Shown: positions 7,908 through 16,797 of the stretch, in pieces
Layout of the letters: every line of letters starts with the position of its first letter
How positions within the stretch are numbered: the first letter of the stretch is position 1
Origin: CAZXFH01 sp964640055
GTDB lineage: Bacteria; Fidelibacterota; UBA2242; JAFGTP01
NCBI GenBank assembly: GCA_964640055.1
Contig: CAZXFH010000028.1
Location: 1-42,197 of the forward strand
Reading direction: 5' to 3'
Length of the DNA stretch: 42,197 nucleotides
The notes under the pieces: model-generated
What the model saw: only the letters and a program-made list of their open reading frames with translations
Told to the model about the DNA's origin: nothing
The model's database searches: none
Position numbers and translations under genes: made by a program

Positions 7908-9529
7908 AGTTAGAAGTGATCGAGGAATTTGCGCAAGCCCGGACAGACCAAAAATGTGCGGTGGCTGACAATGGAATGGTGGCCACTGCCTTTCCCGAAG
8001 CAACTCAAGCGGGCGTCAGTATGCTGGAAGCAGGCGGGAATGCTATTGATGCGGCTTGTGCGGCAGCTGTTGCCATAGGTGTTTGCGAACCCCAGGGCAG
8101 TGGAATCGGCGGTCAGAGTATGGCGATTATGCATTTCAAGGGGCAAACCATTGCCATTGATGGTTCCAGCCGTGCCCCCTCATTGGCTCATTTAAATAAG
8201 TTTAAACCAGGAGATTTTAAACTCGGTTATCGAGCCGCCACCGTACCGACCACACTGGCAGTGCTGGGCCATTTAAATTTTCGGTATGGAAACCTTAAAT
8301 GGTCACAAATTCTGGAACCGGCTATTCGTATCGCCCGGGAAGGCTATAAAATCACGGCTTTACAACATAATCTGTTGCGGCGTGAGCAAGATAAGTTTGC
8401 CAGCATTCCCTCTCGTTCCGGGATGGACTATTTTTATCGGGATGATCATACTCCCTATCTGGTGGATGAGTGCTTCAAACAAAAGGTCCTGGCCCGTACG
8501 CTGGAATATATTGCCGACCACGGACCCCGCGCTTTTTATCGCGGTAAAATTGCCCACCAAATTGATCGGGATATGCGTACAAATAACGGATTTTTACGGG
8601 CCGATGACCTGGCACTGATCCCCTGGCCGGTGGAACGCAAGCCTTTACATCGACGCTACCGTCATATTCAGGTATATACCCTACCGCCGCCGGCAGCCGG
8701 TAGAACCCTTTTACTGGTGCTCTTGATGCTGAACAATTTACCTGTAAAATTTATACGCAGTAACAGCCCGGAATCCTATCATATAATAGCGGAGATCTTT
8801 CGTAAAGCCTTCTTGCAGCGGACGCAACGTCCCTACGACCCTAATACCTATCCACAACAATCCAATAAATTGATGCTCAGTCGCAACTTTGCAAAGCAGC
8901 AAGTGATGGGTATTCAAGCCAGCATAGATCCGGCTTTACCGCTAATCGAACCGCCTTTAAGAGATGCCGATACCACCCATATATCAGTTATGGACGCTGT
9001 GGGTAATGCTATCGGCATTACTCAATCCATTGAGCTGGCCTATGGCTCCAAAGCCGCGGCCCGGAACCTGGGGTTTCTTTACAATAACTACATGCACGCT
9101 TTCGAAACGGAGAATCCGGCTCATCCCCATTATCTGAGACCCAATGCCAGTCCCTGGACCCAGGTTGCGCCGGCCATTGTTTTCATTGGTGACAAACCTT
9201 GGCTTACCATGGGATCCCCCGGTAGTGAACGTATCTATTCAACCCTAAGTCAGTTCTTATATCGGATGGTCGACATGAATATGTCCATGTCCGCGGCTAT
9301 GCTAGCCCCTCGTTTTCACTGTTCCATCGGTGGTCGTCTCAGTTTGGAGGCTGACCGCTTTAGTCCCGATCTAGTCCGCTATCTGGACCAGATGGGATAT
9401 AATCTTGACCAAAAAGAGGACTATTCCTTTTATTTGGGTGCCGTACATGCTGTTCTAAAGTGCCAGAGTCGCACCGGTTTTGTGGGTGTGGCCGAATATC
9501 GCCGTGATGGCATTGCCAAAGGGGTATAA
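7904..9529 (+). CDS. Gamma-glutamyltransferase-like Ntn hydrolase, cytosolic
   Basis: GGT-family enzymes cleave themselves to expose a threonine that attacks gamma-glutamyl bonds. Here Thr357 in DADTTHISV is the expected nucleophile, and the N-terminal GGNAIDAACAAA and SGIGG blocks are typical. The length (541) is that of a full two-subunit precursor. There is no signal peptide, although most bacterial GGTs are exported. The pocket differs from E. coli GGT as I recall it: NNQMDDF reads NNYMHAF, the double serine is replaced (SPWTQVAP), and PGGS reads PGSE, while the Arg in SSRAP is kept. The substrate is therefore probably not glutathione. ATGA overlap with the ligase and direct abutment with the next gene indicate translational coupling. 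Confidence 0.87.
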   Translation: MKLEVIEEFAQARTDQKCAVADNGMVATAFPEATQAGVSMLEAGGNAIDAACAAAVAIGVCEPQGSGIGGQSMAIMHFKGQTIAIDGSSRAPSLAHLNKFKPGDFKLGYRAATVPTTLAVLGHLNFRYGNLKWSQILEPAIRIAREGYKITALQHNLLRREQDKFASIPSRSGMDYFYRDDHTPYLVDECFKQKVLARTLEYIADHGPRAFYRGKIAHQIDRDMRTNNGFLRADDLALIPWPVERKPLHRRYRHIQVYTLPPPAAGRTLLLVLLMLNNLPVKFIRSNSPESYHIIAEIFRKAFLQRTQRPYDPNTYPQQSNKLMLSRNFAKQQVMGIQASIDPALPLIEPPLRDADTTHISVMDAVGNAIGITQSIELAYGSKAAARNLGFLYNNYMHAFETENPAHPHYLRPNASPWTQVAPAIVFIGDKPWLTMGSPGSERIYSTLSQFLYRMVDMNMSMSAAMLAPRFHCSIGGRLSLEADRFSPDLVRYLDQMGYNLDQKEDYSFYLGAVHAVLKCQSRTGFVGVAEYRRDGIAKGV

Positions 9530-10297
9530 GTGAACCCTTTACCAGTCCTCCTTTCCATACCCCATGGTGGCACCCGAATTCCCCCGGAATTAATCCCTCT
9601 TGTTACCCTTGACCGGTATGATATCCATGATGATATCGACCCTTATGTAAATGATATTTATAATCTGGCTGAGAATGTAACTGGCTTGGTAAATACAGTT
9701 ATTGCCCGTCCTTTTATTGATCTGAACCGAGCGCCCCATGATCGTCCGCCCCATAATCCCGACGGTGTGGTCAAAACAACAACCTGCCGGGGCGTGGAAA
9801 TCTATCATGGCGACGGTTTATCCGATGAAACTGTAATATCCACACTGTTAAAGCGCTATTATTATCCCTATCACCGTAGAATAGAATTTATTTTGCATCA
9901 ACATCCGGAAATTGAACTGGGATTGGATTGTCATACTATGGCGGTCCGGGGACCTTGTGTGGCACCGGATAGGGGTAAGTTACGCCCAACCATTTGCCTC
10001 AGTAACCGAAACCATACAACCTGTTCACGACGCATGATCGAAAAATTGGCGGCTGCCTTTAAAAAGGTTTTTTCTCTGCAAGATCATGAAATATTCATTA
10101 ATCACCCTTTTAGCGGGGGCTATATTATCCGTCATTATGCCAATAACACCCATCCTTGGATACAAATTGAATTGAATCGCCGTCTTTATCTGTCATCGCC
10201 ATGGTATCAACGAAAAGGATTGAAAATGGATGTTGTACGGCTGAGACAATTGAATACAATGTTCGCAGAAGTGCTAGAGTTGTTTTTCAGATGTTGA
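9530..10297 (+). CDS. N-formylglutamate amidohydrolase family protein
   Basis: The family (PF05013) removes formyl or related acyl groups from glutamate, classically the last step of one histidine degradation route. SIPHGGTRIPPEL at the N-terminus, PFIDLNR near residue 65 and LGLDCHTM near residue 140 are family hallmarks and carry the likely metal-binding His and Asp residues. The 255-residue length is normal. Its GTG start directly follows the TAA of the GGT gene with no gap, so it is coupled to it. There are no hut genes here. A role in processing an acyl- or glutamyl-amino acid made by the upstream genes is therefore more likely than histidine use, but this is inference. Confidence 0.85.
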   Translation: MNPLPVLLSIPHGGTRIPPELIPLVTLDRYDIHDDIDPYVNDIYNLAENVTGLVNTVIARPFIDLNRAPHDRPPHNPDGVVKTTTCRGVEIYHGDGLSDETVISTLLKRYYYPYHRRIEFILHQHPEIELGLDCHTMAVRGPCVAPDRGKLRPTICLSNRNHTTCSRRMIEKLAAAFKKVFSLQDHEIFINHPFSGGYIIRHYANNTHPWIQIELNRRLYLSSPWYQRKGLKMDVVRLRQLNTMFAEVLELFFRC

Positions 10298-10303
10298 AAA
10301 AGT

Positions 10304-11698
10304 CTAGTCCAGAATGGTGTTCACCGTATACTGGCCCCAGGAAAAAGTAACGACGACCGCCAGCAGATTACCGATCACAATCCCCAGCCAGACACCGATT
10401 AATCCCATTTCCAGGATGATTCCCAATAGATAAGTTAACGGTAATTGTAACACCAGGGTTCTTAAAATGGTTACGACCAGTGAATTGGTGCCCTTGCCGA
10501 TGCCCCGGAACATAGCAGACGTAAGCATTCCCAGGGGCACCGTAGGGTAAAAAATTGAAGTTAATCGTAAAAAGACCACCAATTCATCCATAATATGGGC
10601 GGCATCTTCGGAATAGGTAAATAGATAACTGATCTGAGGCGCAAAAACAGCTACTAAAATCCCAATGCTTAATTCTATGGAAATCCCGATCTTAATTGCG
10701 TAAAAGTAGGCCGTTTTGAGTTTTTCTTTGTCTCGGGCACCATAAGCAGCCCCTGTGACCGCCACTACCCCGGTTGCCATACCGATTAGCGGAATAGTCC
10801 CCAGCATGACAATCCGCCAGCCACTGGTAAATATAGCCACTCCATCTGTACCACCAGCCCTGATGGTGATCATATTCAGAAAAATCATGGCAATGGACAT
10901 GGATAGCTGGGCCAGCGATGCCGGCAGACCTACACTTAATATTTCCTTAAGAATGTTCAAATCCGGCTTAAAATCATGGAAAGTGATTTTTAAATAGGTT
11001 TTTCTACGAATAAATAACCAATAAGTGAAAAGCAGCGCTGAAAGCGACATGGAAATAAGCGTTGCCCAGGCCGCTCCAATCACTCCCATATCGAGTCCAT
11101 AAATAAAAATTGGATCTAAAACGATATTGCTAACCGAACCAACTACAATGCCATACATAGCCTTTTTAGCATCGCCTTCCCCTCTTAACAAGGCGTTTGA
11201 AATGTTCGCAAAGACCAGGATGACTGTTCCGGAAAACAAAATTTGGGCATAACCAGCCGCCATAGCCCCCACGTTTTCATTACCGGCTAACTTCAGGAAA
11301 ATGCCATTTAAAAAGGGTAAAATTGGGATGCTGATTAGTAAAGCAATCCCGATTGCCAGTAGGATTGTATGCACGGCAGTATTATCCGCTGCAGTCTTAT
11401 TACCTTCTCCGATACGGCGGGATACCGCGGAACTGCCCCCCACACCGATTCCGGCTCCCAAGGCAATAATGGTCATAAAGAAGGGAAAGAAGAGTCCCAC
11501 GGCGGCCAGTTGATCGGCTCCCAGGCCAGCAACCCAGAAACCGTCGGCAATGTTATAAATAGACTGGAAAAACATGGCCAACATCATAGGGCTAGATAAT
11601 TTTAAAATGGCTTTTTTGGGATCACCGAGCAGGGTTTTGATACCCTTAGTGACTTGTTTTTGCTGAGTTTCCATTGCGTTTAAATTACGGGCCTGCAT
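10304..11698 (-). CDS. MATE family efflux transporter
   Basis: A 464-residue polytopic membrane protein of the MATE multidrug/toxin export family, with two homologous six-helix halves. Recognisable pieces are the N-terminal SSPMMLAMFFQS, NIADGFWVAGLG (the usual YNIVDxxFVG site), GVGGSSAVSRRIG and, in the second half, LFTYSEDA. It exports cationic or organic compounds by Na+ or H+ exchange. It converges on the amidohydrolase gene with only six bases between the stops and could export that operon's product, but the opposite strand makes this speculative. The start is uncertain: ATG 11698 is chosen, with TTG 11707 and ATG 11674 possible; none has a good Shine-Dalgarno site. Confidence 0.92.
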   Translation of the reverse strand: MQARNLNAMETQQKQVTKGIKTLLGDPKKAILKLSSPMMLAMFFQSIYNIADGFWVAGLGADQLAAVGLFFPFFMTIIALGAGIGVGGSSAVSRRIGEGNKTAADNTAVHTILLAIGIALLISIPILPFLNGIFLKLAGNENVGAMAAGYAQILFSGTVILVFANISNALLRGEGDAKKAMYGIVVGSVSNIVLDPIFIYGLDMGVIGAAWATLISMSLSALLFTYWLFIRRKTYLKITFHDFKPDLNILKEILSVGLPASLAQLSMSIAMIFLNMITIRAGGTDGVAIFTSGWRIVMLGTIPLIGMATGVVAVTGAAYGARDKEKLKTAYFYAIKIGISIELSIGILVAVFAPQISYLFTYSEDAAHIMDELVVFLRLTSIFYPTVPLGMLTSAMFRGIGKGTNSLVVTILRTLVLQLPLTYLLGIILEMGLIGVWLGIVIGNLLAVVVTFSWGQYTVNTILD

Positions 11699-12047
11699 TA
11701 TGAACAATCCAGTAAAAATAGTACTTATTAATTATTATAACAAAGGATATTGGTCTGCATTGGATTTTACTCCCCATGAATATTTAATAGTTGCTTCGGA
11801 TGTCATATTTTTGAGGTAATGAATATGTTTTAGTTACAAATTCATTTTAAGAGTTAGATAAAAACGATTATACCTTACCCATAGGAGTGTTGGTCTCATG
11901 GGTTTTTTGAAAACCAGATAGATTTTCTATCCGCTCCGCTGGGCGATTATATTTGGATTTATTCATGCAGCCCTTTATTTTTAGTGAGTTGAAACCGGAG
12001 GGTTTTATTATACATATTCGTTATTATCCTGTTTCACCTGTTCTTTA
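11699..12047. other. Intergenic region between divergent MATE and glycyl-radical genes
   Basis: About 350 bases with no gene. It holds a hairpin at 11877-11903 (ACCCAT/ATGGGT, 15-base loop) followed by six T, which could be a weak terminator or a leader fold, and the promoter candidate at 11924-11955. Nothing else was recognised. Confidence 0.5.
11924..11955 (+). promoter_or_regulatory. Candidate promoter of the hydroxyproline locus
   Basis: TATATTTG at 11948-11955 follows TTTC at 11924-11927 by 20 bases, the same arrangement as at 5605-5636. A start near 11962 would leave a leader of about 85 bases before the ATG at 12048. Confidence 0.42.
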
Positions 12048-12851
12048 ATGATCAAAGGTATAATTTTCAACATTAAAAAATTTGCTATCCATGACGGCCC
12101 GGGTATCCGAACGACAATATTCTTTAAAGGTTGTTCTCTGGATTGCGCCTGGTGCCATAATCCGGAAAGTAAAGCCGCTCAGATTGAATTTGTTGATATT
12201 CCACAGCAAAAAGACAACGGTTCTTACGACCGACCTAAAAAGCGTCAAATCGGAGAATTGGTATCAGTCAAATATGTGATGGATGAGATCCTCAAAGATG
12301 AACTCTTTTATGATGAGTCCGGCGGCGGGGTCACAATTTCTGGAGGTGAGCCCTTCCTGCAGCTGGATTTCCTGACGGCTATTCTGAAAGAATGCTATCG
12401 AAAAGGGATACATCGGGTTGTGGATACCTCCGGCTATGCGCCAGAGGATCATTTTCGACAGGTGACGCCCCTGGTTGACCTCTATCTCTTTGATGTCAAA
12501 ATGATAGATGAACAGTCTCACAAAGCCGCTACCGGAGTTTCAAATAGACAAATATTAGCCAATTTGAAATATTTAGCTGCAAATGAACATGCGGTGGAAG
12601 TCCGCATTCCCCTGATACCCGGCATTACCGATCAGGATGACAACCTGAAGGACATTTATCAATACATTAAATCATTGCCGAATATCCATAACATCCTACT
12701 GTTACCCTATAATAAATTGGTTGAGGATAAATGCAAACGCTTCAATTATGGAGACAACTGGTCAACCCAAGAAAAACAATCTCCTCAACGATTAACGCAA
12801 ATTCTTGATCTCTTCCGAGACGCTAATTGGCAGGTTAGAATTGAAACCTGA
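12048..12851 (+). CDS. Glycyl-radical enzyme activating enzyme (radical SAM)
   Basis: This enzyme uses S-adenosylmethionine and a [4Fe-4S] cluster to place the glycyl radical on its partner, here the adjacent HypD. The cluster cysteines are Cys29, Cys33 and Cys36 in GCSLDCAWCHNPE, preceded by HDGPGIRTT as in PFL activases. SGGGVTISGGEPFLQ is the SAM-binding GGE region. The segment between the cluster and the GGE motif has no further cysteines, so the 8-iron ferredoxin insert found in many non-PFL activases is absent. The Shine-Dalgarno site before ATG 12048 is poor. It lies 43 bases upstream of hypD and is surely co-transcribed. Confidence 0.93.
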   Translation: MIKGIIFNIKKFAIHDGPGIRTTIFFKGCSLDCAWCHNPESKAAQIEFVDIPQQKDNGSYDRPKKRQIGELVSVKYVMDEILKDELFYDESGGGVTISGGEPFLQLDFLTAILKECYRKGIHRVVDTSGYAPEDHFRQVTPLVDLYLFDVKMIDEQSHKAATGVSNRQILANLKYLAANEHAVEVRIPLIPGITDQDDNLKDIYQYIKSLPNIHNILLLPYNKLVEDKCKRFNYGDNWSTQEKQSPQRLTQILDLFRDANWQVRIET

Positions 12852-12894
12852 AGATGTATATTCATATTAACATAGATCAGTGCAGAGTGTAAAT

Positions 12895-15264
12895 ATGCTT
12901 TCCGAGCGGATTAAAACATTGCGTCAGCAAAGTCAGCAAAAGCAGCCTTCTTTATCTATTGAACGGGCCCGATTATTAACCGAATACTATGCCAGCGGTG
13001 CGGCCGATCAGTTGCCTGTACCGGTTGCGCGCGCCAGAGCTTTCCAATATATACTGGAGCACAAAAAGATCAGTATCAATCCCGGTGAACTGATCGTGGG
13101 TGAAAGAGGACCCCATCCGCAAGCCACACCGACTTATCCGGAAATCTGTGTGCATTCCTTACAGGATTTTAAAATCCTGAATGACCGCGAGAAAATTTCT
13201 TTTCAGATTAGTAAAGAAGCGGCAGCCATCCAGGGTAAACAGATTATCCCTTTTTGGCAGGGACGCTCCCTGCGAGATCGTATTTTCCGGGAGATGGACA
13301 AAGAATGGATTGAGGCCTACCAAGCCGGCGTTTTTACGGAATTTTTAGAACAACGGGCTCCGGGGCATACTGTACTGGACAACAAGATCTATCATAAGGG
13401 ACTGCAGGATTTCCAGGCCGATATTATTCATAGCATCGCCGGCGTGGATTTTTTTAATGATCCCGAAGCCCTGACCAAGCGCTCGCAACTACAGGCCATG
13501 CATATTGCTGCTGATGCTTTGATTAGCTATGCCAACCGGTATGCTAAAGAGGCTGCTCAAAAGGCCAATCGTGAAAAGAACAAGGTACGTCGGGAGGAGC
13601 TGAAGCGGATCAGCAAGATTTGTCAGAGAGTACCGGCCCAAGCCCCCCATAATTTCTGGGAAGCCTTGCAGTACTACTGGTTTGTCCACCTTGGGGTTAT
13701 CATTGAGTTAAACACCTGGGATTCCTTTAATCCCGGGCGGCTGGATCAACATTTGTATCCTTTTTATCAGCGGGAAATCGCGGATCAGTCGCTGACCCCT
13801 GATAGTGCTCGTGAACTGTTACAGGCTTTCTGGATAAAGTTCAATAATCAACCAGCGCCACCCAAGGTGGGAGTCACGGCCCAGGAAAGTAATACTTATA
13901 CTGATTTTTGCCTGATTAATCTGGGAGGGGTTGATCAAGAAGGTCACAATGCAGTAAATGAACTCTCTTATTTAATTCTGGATGTCATTGAAGAGATGCG
14001 CTTGCTACAGCCCAGTTCTATGGTGCAGATCAGCAAGAAGACTCCGCATGCCTTTTTAGAAAGAGCTATGCAAATTATCAAAACCGGCTTCGGACAGCCG
14101 TCTGTGTTCAATACCGATGAAATGATTCAGGAAATGCTACGACAGGGAAAAACGCTGGTGGATGCGCGCCAGGGTGGTGCCAGTGGATGTGTGGAAACAG
14201 GTGCTTTTGGTAAGGAAAGCTATATTCTGACCGGTTATTTCAATCTGGTAAAGATATTGGAACTCACTTTGAATAATGGAATTGATCCCCGCAGTGGCAA
14301 GCAGATCGGACTGGCCAGTGCAGATGCGGAACTATTTGAAAATTATACGCAGCTTTTTTCCGCCTATGAAAAACAACTGCGTCATTTTATTGATATCAAG
14401 ATCAAAGGGAACCGTATCATTGAACGCCTCTGGGCCCAAAATCTGCCGGCTCCTTTTATGTCGATATTGATTAATGATTGTATTGAAAAGGGCAAGGATT
14501 ACAATGCGGGAGGCGCCCGCTATAACACAGCTTATATTCAGGGAGTGGGCATAGGGACGATCACGGATTCCCTGACTGCTTTAAAGTATTTTGTTTATGA
14601 TCAGGAACGAATCGAGTTAGAGAAATTCTTAACCCTATTAAGTAGTAATTTTAAAAAGGCAGATGATTTTCCTAGGCAATTATTGCAGGACTCGCCTAAA
14701 TATGGGAACGATCAGGATTATGCCGATGATATTTTAAAACAGATTTTTAAGGCATTTTTTTCCGCAGTAGATGGCCGGCCCAATACCAAGGGTGGGCATT
14801 ACCATATTAATCTTTTACCGACTACAGTACATGTTTACTTCGGCAGTGTCGTCGGAGCTACCCCTGACGGCCGCCTGGCCGGATACCCTTTGTCCGAAGG
14901 TATTTCTCCGGTCCAAGGCGCTGATAAACAGGGCCCCACGGCCGTACTTAAATCGGCCGCTAAGTTGGATCATATCAAAACCGGAGGAACATTACTGAAT
15001 CAAAAATTTACGCCTGAATTGTTAAGCAGCACAAGCGGTCTTAAAAAAGTTGTCCGGCTCATCCGTACTTATTTCCGCATGGAAGGACATCATATTCAGT
15101 TTAATGTGGTCGATGCGGAGACCTTGCGCAAAGCCCAGCGAAAACCGCAAGCCTACCGGAATTTGATCGTACGCGTCGCAGGATATAGTGATTACTTCGT
15201 GGACTTAACCCGGGAATTACAGGATGAGATTATCAGTCGTACCGTACATGGAAAGCGAGTGTAA
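12895..15264 (+). CDS. hypD: trans-4-hydroxy-L-proline dehydratase (glycyl radical enzyme)
   Basis: HypD removes water from trans-4-hydroxy-L-proline to give 1-pyrroline-5-carboxylate, which can go to proline or glutamate. The glycyl radical site is Gly763 in RVAGYSDYF and the thiyl-radical Cys is Cys432 in SGCVETGAFGKE (numbering from ATG 12895). The GCVETG motif and the stretches CIEKGKDY, GVGIGTITDSLTA, DHIKTGGTLLNQ and EGHHIQFNV match the C. difficile enzyme as I remember it far better than PFL, glycerol or choline lyases. The 789-residue length fits. GTG 12880 is an alternative start, but neither site has a strong Shine-Dalgarno. Next to an Xaa-Pro aminopeptidase it points to hydroxyproline from collagen-like peptides. 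No proC is in the window. Confidence 0.9.
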   Translation: MLSERIKTLRQQSQQKQPSLSIERARLLTEYYASGAADQLPVPVARARAFQYILEHKKISINPGELIVGERGPHPQATPTYPEICVHSLQDFKILNDREKISFQISKEAAAIQGKQIIPFWQGRSLRDRIFREMDKEWIEAYQAGVFTEFLEQRAPGHTVLDNKIYHKGLQDFQADIIHSIAGVDFFNDPEALTKRSQLQAMHIAADALISYANRYAKEAAQKANREKNKVRREELKRISKICQRVPAQAPHNFWEALQYYWFVHLGVIIELNTWDSFNPGRLDQHLYPFYQREIADQSLTPDSARELLQAFWIKFNNQPAPPKVGVTAQESNTYTDFCLINLGGVDQEGHNAVNELSYLILDVIEEMRLLQPSSMVQISKKTPHAFLERAMQIIKTGFGQPSVFNTDEMIQEMLRQGKTLVDARQGGASGCVETGAFGKESYILTGYFNLVKILELTLNNGIDPRSGKQIGLASADAELFENYTQLFSAYEKQLRHFIDIKIKGNRIIERLWAQNLPAPFMSILINDCIEKGKDYNAGGARYNTAYIQGVGIGTITDSLTALKYFVYDQERIELEKFLTLLSSNFKKADDFPRQLLQDSPKYGNDQDYADDILKQIFKAFFSAVDGRPNTKGGHYHINLLPTTVHVYFGSVVGATPDGRLAGYPLSEGISPVQGADKQGPTAVLKSAAKLDHIKTGGTLLNQKFTPELLSSTSGLKKVVRLIRTYFRMEGHHIQFNVVDAETLRKAQRKPQAYRNLIVRVAGYSDYFVDLTRELQDEIISRTVHGKRV

Positions 15265-15353
15265 TCCCTGAATATATTTTAAACGGAGTTAATATTTCCT
15301 GCAGGTTTTAATGTTTAAAATGTTCGAATAAATAAGAAGGAAGGAATCATAAT

Positions 15354-16745
15354 ATGTTTAGTGCAAAGACTTATCAGGCCAGACGGTCAAAATTATTAGA
15401 ACGAATGGGAGCGGAACTACTTTTATTTGTGGGTAATGATGAATCCGCCATGAATTATCCTGCGAATACCTACTTGTTCCGGCAGGATAGTTCCTTTCTT
15501 TACTATTGGGGACTGGATGAACCCGGATTAGTCGCCGTAATCAATGGGGATAAGGATGAGACGATTATTTTTGGTGATGATATTAGTCTCGATGACGTCA
15601 TCTGGATGGGACCTCAGCTGACTATTAAAGAAAAGGCCAGCCAGGTCGGAGTGGAAAAAACCGCGCCTTTGATAAAATTAAAAGCCTATCTTGATAATGC
15701 AGTCGCAGCAGGAACCAGGATACACTACCTGCCACCTTATCGTTCGGATACCCGCATAAAATTATCTCAATTACTGACCAAGTCCCTTGAGGAAATTAGT
15801 GTCCATGCTTCGGCACCTTTTATAAAAGCTGTCGTGTCCCAGCGGGAGGTCAAAAGCGTTGCGGAAGTAAGGCAGATTGAAATGGCCTTGGATGTGGCCT
15901 ATGAAATGCAAATTAACGCCATGCGCCTGGTAAAGCCCGCCATGTACGAACACGAAATTGCCGGGGCCATGGAAGGCATTGCCCGGGCTGCGGATAGTCG
16001 CCTCTCTTTTCCGACGATTTATTCCATCCATGGTGAAACCTTGCATAATCATTATCATGGTCACCAGATGCAGGAGGGCAACCTGGTAGTCAATGATTCC
16101 GGTGCCGAATCTCCTTTGCACTATGCCAGTGATATTACCCGCACGGTTCCGGTTGGGGCTAAATTCACTGCGCGGCAGCGAGAAATTTATGAAGTTGTTT
16201 TAGGGGCACAATTGGAAGCCATCCAGGCGATGCGACCGGATACAAAATTCAAGGATGTCCATCTTCTGGCGGCCAAGGTGATCGCCACCGGCCTCAAAGA
16301 GATTGGATTGATCAAGGGCGAAATCGAGGCGGCTGTGGCGGCCGGAGCCCATGCCCTCTTTTTTCCCCACGGACTGGGTCATATGATAGGCTTGGACGTT
16401 CATGATATGGAAAATTTGGGAGAACAGTATGTGGGTTATGATGAAAATACTACCCGGAGTGATCAATTTGGGCTCTCCGCTCTGCGCCTGGGAAAAACAT
16501 TAAAACCTGGGTTTGTGGTCACTATTGAACCAGGGGTATACTTTATCCCGGAATTGATCGATCGCTGGCAGGCCGATAAAAAGCATGCCCAGTACATTGA
16601 TTATGAAAGAGTGGCCGATTTTCGGGATTTCGGCGGAATTCGGATTGAAGATGATGTTTTAGTGACGCACCAGGGACAGCGTGTCCTGGGTCGGGCAATT
16701 CCTAAATCCATAGATGAGGTAGAAAAAACAATGGGGACAGAATAA
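15354..16745 (+). CDS. pepP: Xaa-Pro aminopeptidase (M24B)
   Basis: It removes an N-terminal residue ahead of proline, and probably ahead of hydroxyproline. The N-terminal creatinase-like domain (residues 1-165) includes FRQDSSFLYYWG, typical of aminopeptidase P. The C-terminal pita-bread domain has all five metal ligands: Asp in VNDSGAES, Asp in ASDITRT, His in FPHGLGHMIG, Glu in TIEPGVYF and Glu in IRIEDDVLV. The length (463) is normal. No signal peptide, so it acts on imported peptides. GGAAGG lies upstream of ATG 15354. It follows hypD by 89 bases with no terminator and precedes the M64 gene by 52, consistent with one operon. Confidence 0.93.
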   Translation: MFSAKTYQARRSKLLERMGAELLLFVGNDESAMNYPANTYLFRQDSSFLYYWGLDEPGLVAVINGDKDETIIFGDDISLDDVIWMGPQLTIKEKASQVGVEKTAPLIKLKAYLDNAVAAGTRIHYLPPYRSDTRIKLSQLLTKSLEEISVHASAPFIKAVVSQREVKSVAEVRQIEMALDVAYEMQINAMRLVKPAMYEHEIAGAMEGIARAADSRLSFPTIYSIHGETLHNHYHGHQMQEGNLVVNDSGAESPLHYASDITRTVPVGAKFTARQREIYEVVLGAQLEAIQAMRPDTKFKDVHLLAAKVIATGLKEIGLIKGEIEAAVAAGAHALFFPHGLGHMIGLDVHDMENLGEQYVGYDENTTRSDQFGLSALRLGKTLKPGFVVTIEPGVYFIPELIDRWQADKKHAQYIDYERVADFRDFGGIRIEDDVLVTHQGQRVLGRAIPKSIDEVEKTMGTE

Positions 16746-16797
16746 ATAGCGCAAATGCCGAATAAGAGAAAAATACAACCCTTTTGAGGAGAGTTAT

